Assembly (NCBI GenBank): GCA_964428935.1
Contig: CAYSAG010000049.1
Span: 1-23,259, forward strand
Direction: 5' to 3'
Length of the DNA stretch: 23,259 nt
Source: JAADHY01 sp964428935
Lineage (GTDB): Bacteria; Planctomycetota; Planctomycetia; Planctomycetales; Planctomycetaceae
The notes under the pieces are model-generated. The model was given only the letters and a program-made list of their open reading frames with translations, was not told the origin of the DNA and did no database searches. Shown piece after piece: positions 22,054-23,259 of this stretch. Every line of letters starts with the position of its first letter. Positions within the stretch are counted from its first letter, which is position 1. Position numbers and translations under genes: made by a program.

Positions 22054-23259
22054 CTACCGACTTTGGCCAGCCACGCAAATGAGGTGGTTGAAATTGACGG
22101 TCAAGATCCACCGGCCGCTGACGACGGGCGGGGCCTGAGCGTTGTGCAGGTCGTTGGCTCGTGGCACATCCTGATACGGAAGCCGGTATGTCTGGCGTGT
22201 CACCACGTCGATGGCTCCGGGCGCCTCGCCACAACGCATGCCGACCAGCAGCGAGCCGCCAGCCGAGAGCGTTACCGGCTCGTCGCTCGTTAGCTCGAAA
22301 GGAGAACGCACACCGACGACCGCAGCCAACTCGAAATCTCCGCAAACAATGGGCCTTGCCAACCGACCTGTTGTAAGATCTAAGCGACCCAAGGCGCAGC
22401 GCGTGATGTTGATCAGCCCGCGCTCAGCCGCGCTGGTCCGAAACACCGTATAGACATGACCGTCGCCCGCAACGACCACTGGCTCGCCGTTCTCACTAGC
22501 CCCACGCAGCACACTGGGCACATATGGCTCGCTACCGTCGCTTAACTCAAACACGAACAGCCGCCGGTGATCCGGATGCCTCTTCAGAAACTCTGCAAAA
22601 ATTTCCTGCTCGCGCAGCATATCTTCTACCGACTTGGCCTTAAAGACCACGCGCTCCACTGGCCGGTGGTACTGGACCGGCCAAAAGAGCAGTTTCTGGA
22701 TTTCAAAAGGCCGGCCTAGTTCCGGCAGGCAAATGATTACCCGTCCCCGGTGAATCACGGGCCAGTACCCGCACCGCTCAGCGGGCAGCGGGCCGGCCGT
22801 CCACGCGACTCGGCCGCTGGCGGCGTCCAAACACCACACCTTGACGCTTAAGTCCGCGAAAACCACGCGGCCCGCTGCCCCGGCGGCACTCTGGACGATC
22901 GGCGTCCCGACATTCCGACGCCAAAGCAGCCGCCCAGTATCAGCCGCAAGGCAGTAGAACACACCGTCGCGGTTCCCGATCAAGATGCGTCGGTCCATCA
23001 ACAGCGGGGCAGCGGTAAAACCGCGTCGTGAGACAGCAGCAGACCAAACGACCGCTCCGGTTGCAGCATCCAGGCACGTGACGTGACCATCAGCCGTAGC
23101 GGCGTAGATCCATCCGGTCTCCGTCTCGGACGATGAAGCGCGGAGGCCGGCCAACGCGTTGCACACCGCGCCCGATACCTCCGCGGTCCACCGGTCCCTG
23201 CCGGACGAGAGATCCACGGCGTGGACGCGACCGTTCTCGGTGCCGAGATACGCAGTCGT
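22054..23259 (-). CDS. PQQ-like beta-propeller protein, 5' end beyond the window
   Basis: The frame is open to the right edge, so the protein is partial at its N-terminus; 401 residues are visible. The GTG at 23217 is not the start, because the codons before it continue a propeller repeat (AYLGTENGRVHAVDL). Repeats of the PQQ/WD-like type follow: IYAATADGHVTCLDAATGAVVW, shown here as the parts GHVTCLDAATG and AVVWSAAV, then VFYCLAADTGRLLWRR and VWCLDAASGRVAWTAG. This ADTGxLLW pattern marks eight-bladed quinoprotein-like propellers, which in planctomycetes are often secreted and bind no PQQ. The middle (about residues 175-225) has an insertion with an acidic helix (VEDMLREQEIFAEFL). The C-terminus ends in NFNHLICVAGQSR. 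It is transcribed towards the multidomain gene. No enzyme residues are identified, so function stays open. Confidence 0.75.
   Translation of the reverse strand, partial: TTAYLGTENGRVHAVDLSSGRDRWTAEVSGAVCNALAGLRASSSETETGWIYAATADGHVTCLDAATGAVVWSAAVSRRGFTAAPLLMDRRILIGNRDGVFYCLAADTGRLLWRRNVGTPIVQSAAGAAGRVVFADLSVKVWCLDAASGRVAWTAGPLPAERCGYWPVIHRGRVIICLPELGRPFEIQKLLFWPVQYHRPVERVVFKAKSVEDMLREQEIFAEFLKRHPDHRRLFVFELSDGSEPYVPSVLRGASENGEPVVVAGDGHVYTVFRTSAAERGLINITRCALGRLDLTTGRLARPIVCGDFELAAVVGVRSPFELTSDEPVTLSAGGSLLVGMRCGEAPGAIDVVTRQTYRLPYQDVPRANDLHNAQAPPVVSGRWILTVNFNHLICVAGQSR

Noticed and set aside
1..23259. CRISPR arrays, tRNA or rRNA genes, insertion sequences
   Set aside because: I saw no regularly spaced repeats, no tRNA-like cloverleaf with the conserved TTCGA arm, no rRNA segments and no transposase.

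Overview
The window looks like a chromosomal segment of a GC-rich Planctomycetota bacterium, probably close to the Pirellulales. The assignment rests on family content: a pilin-like protein with the leader core VVSAELVLI, a secreted PQQ-type propeller, a giant secreted protein joining NPCBM, hydrazine-synthase-alpha-like, CxxCH and SUMF1 domains, and secreted glycan-related proteins. I cannot name a genus.

Layout, left to right. 1-534 holds no convincing gene. 535-1095 (+) is a short pilin/TadE-like membrane protein. 1172-3346 (-) is a secreted glycoside hydrolase family 2 enzyme with both catalytic Glu residues. 3684-9853 (-) is an addB-addA pair joined by a 4-base ATGA overlap: the double-strand-break repair helicase-nuclease. 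10058-10999 (-) is a lipoprotein with a Glu-rich middle of about 120 residues and an Arg-rich tail. From there the strand switches. 11470-12459 (+) is a YhaM-type OB-HD 3'-5' exoribonuclease and 12825-15038 (+) is RNase R. 15089-16957 (+) is a secreted right-handed beta-helix protein. 17448-21653 (+) is the 1401-residue multidomain secreted protein. 22054-23259 (-) is a PQQ-like beta-propeller protein that runs off the right edge.

Functionally there are two blocks. About 3.7-15 kb is mostly housekeeping nucleic-acid metabolism: DNA end processing and RNA 3'-end decay. From 15 kb to the right edge everything is secreted and carbohydrate- or redox-related. The GH2 gene on the left fits the secreted theme but is separate.

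The two blocks also differ in composition. The tetramer GATC is absent from the first 12,065 bases, occurs three times between there and 16 kb, and occurs about 32 times after 16 kb. The trinucleotides GAT and ATC are likewise rare in the left part, so Ile is mostly ATT despite high GC. The 16958-17447 intergenic region carries a 55-base element that folds as three perfect hairpins inside a short outer stem. Best candidates for novelty are the multidomain protein, the GATC discontinuity, the cloverleaf-like element and the acidic lipoprotein.
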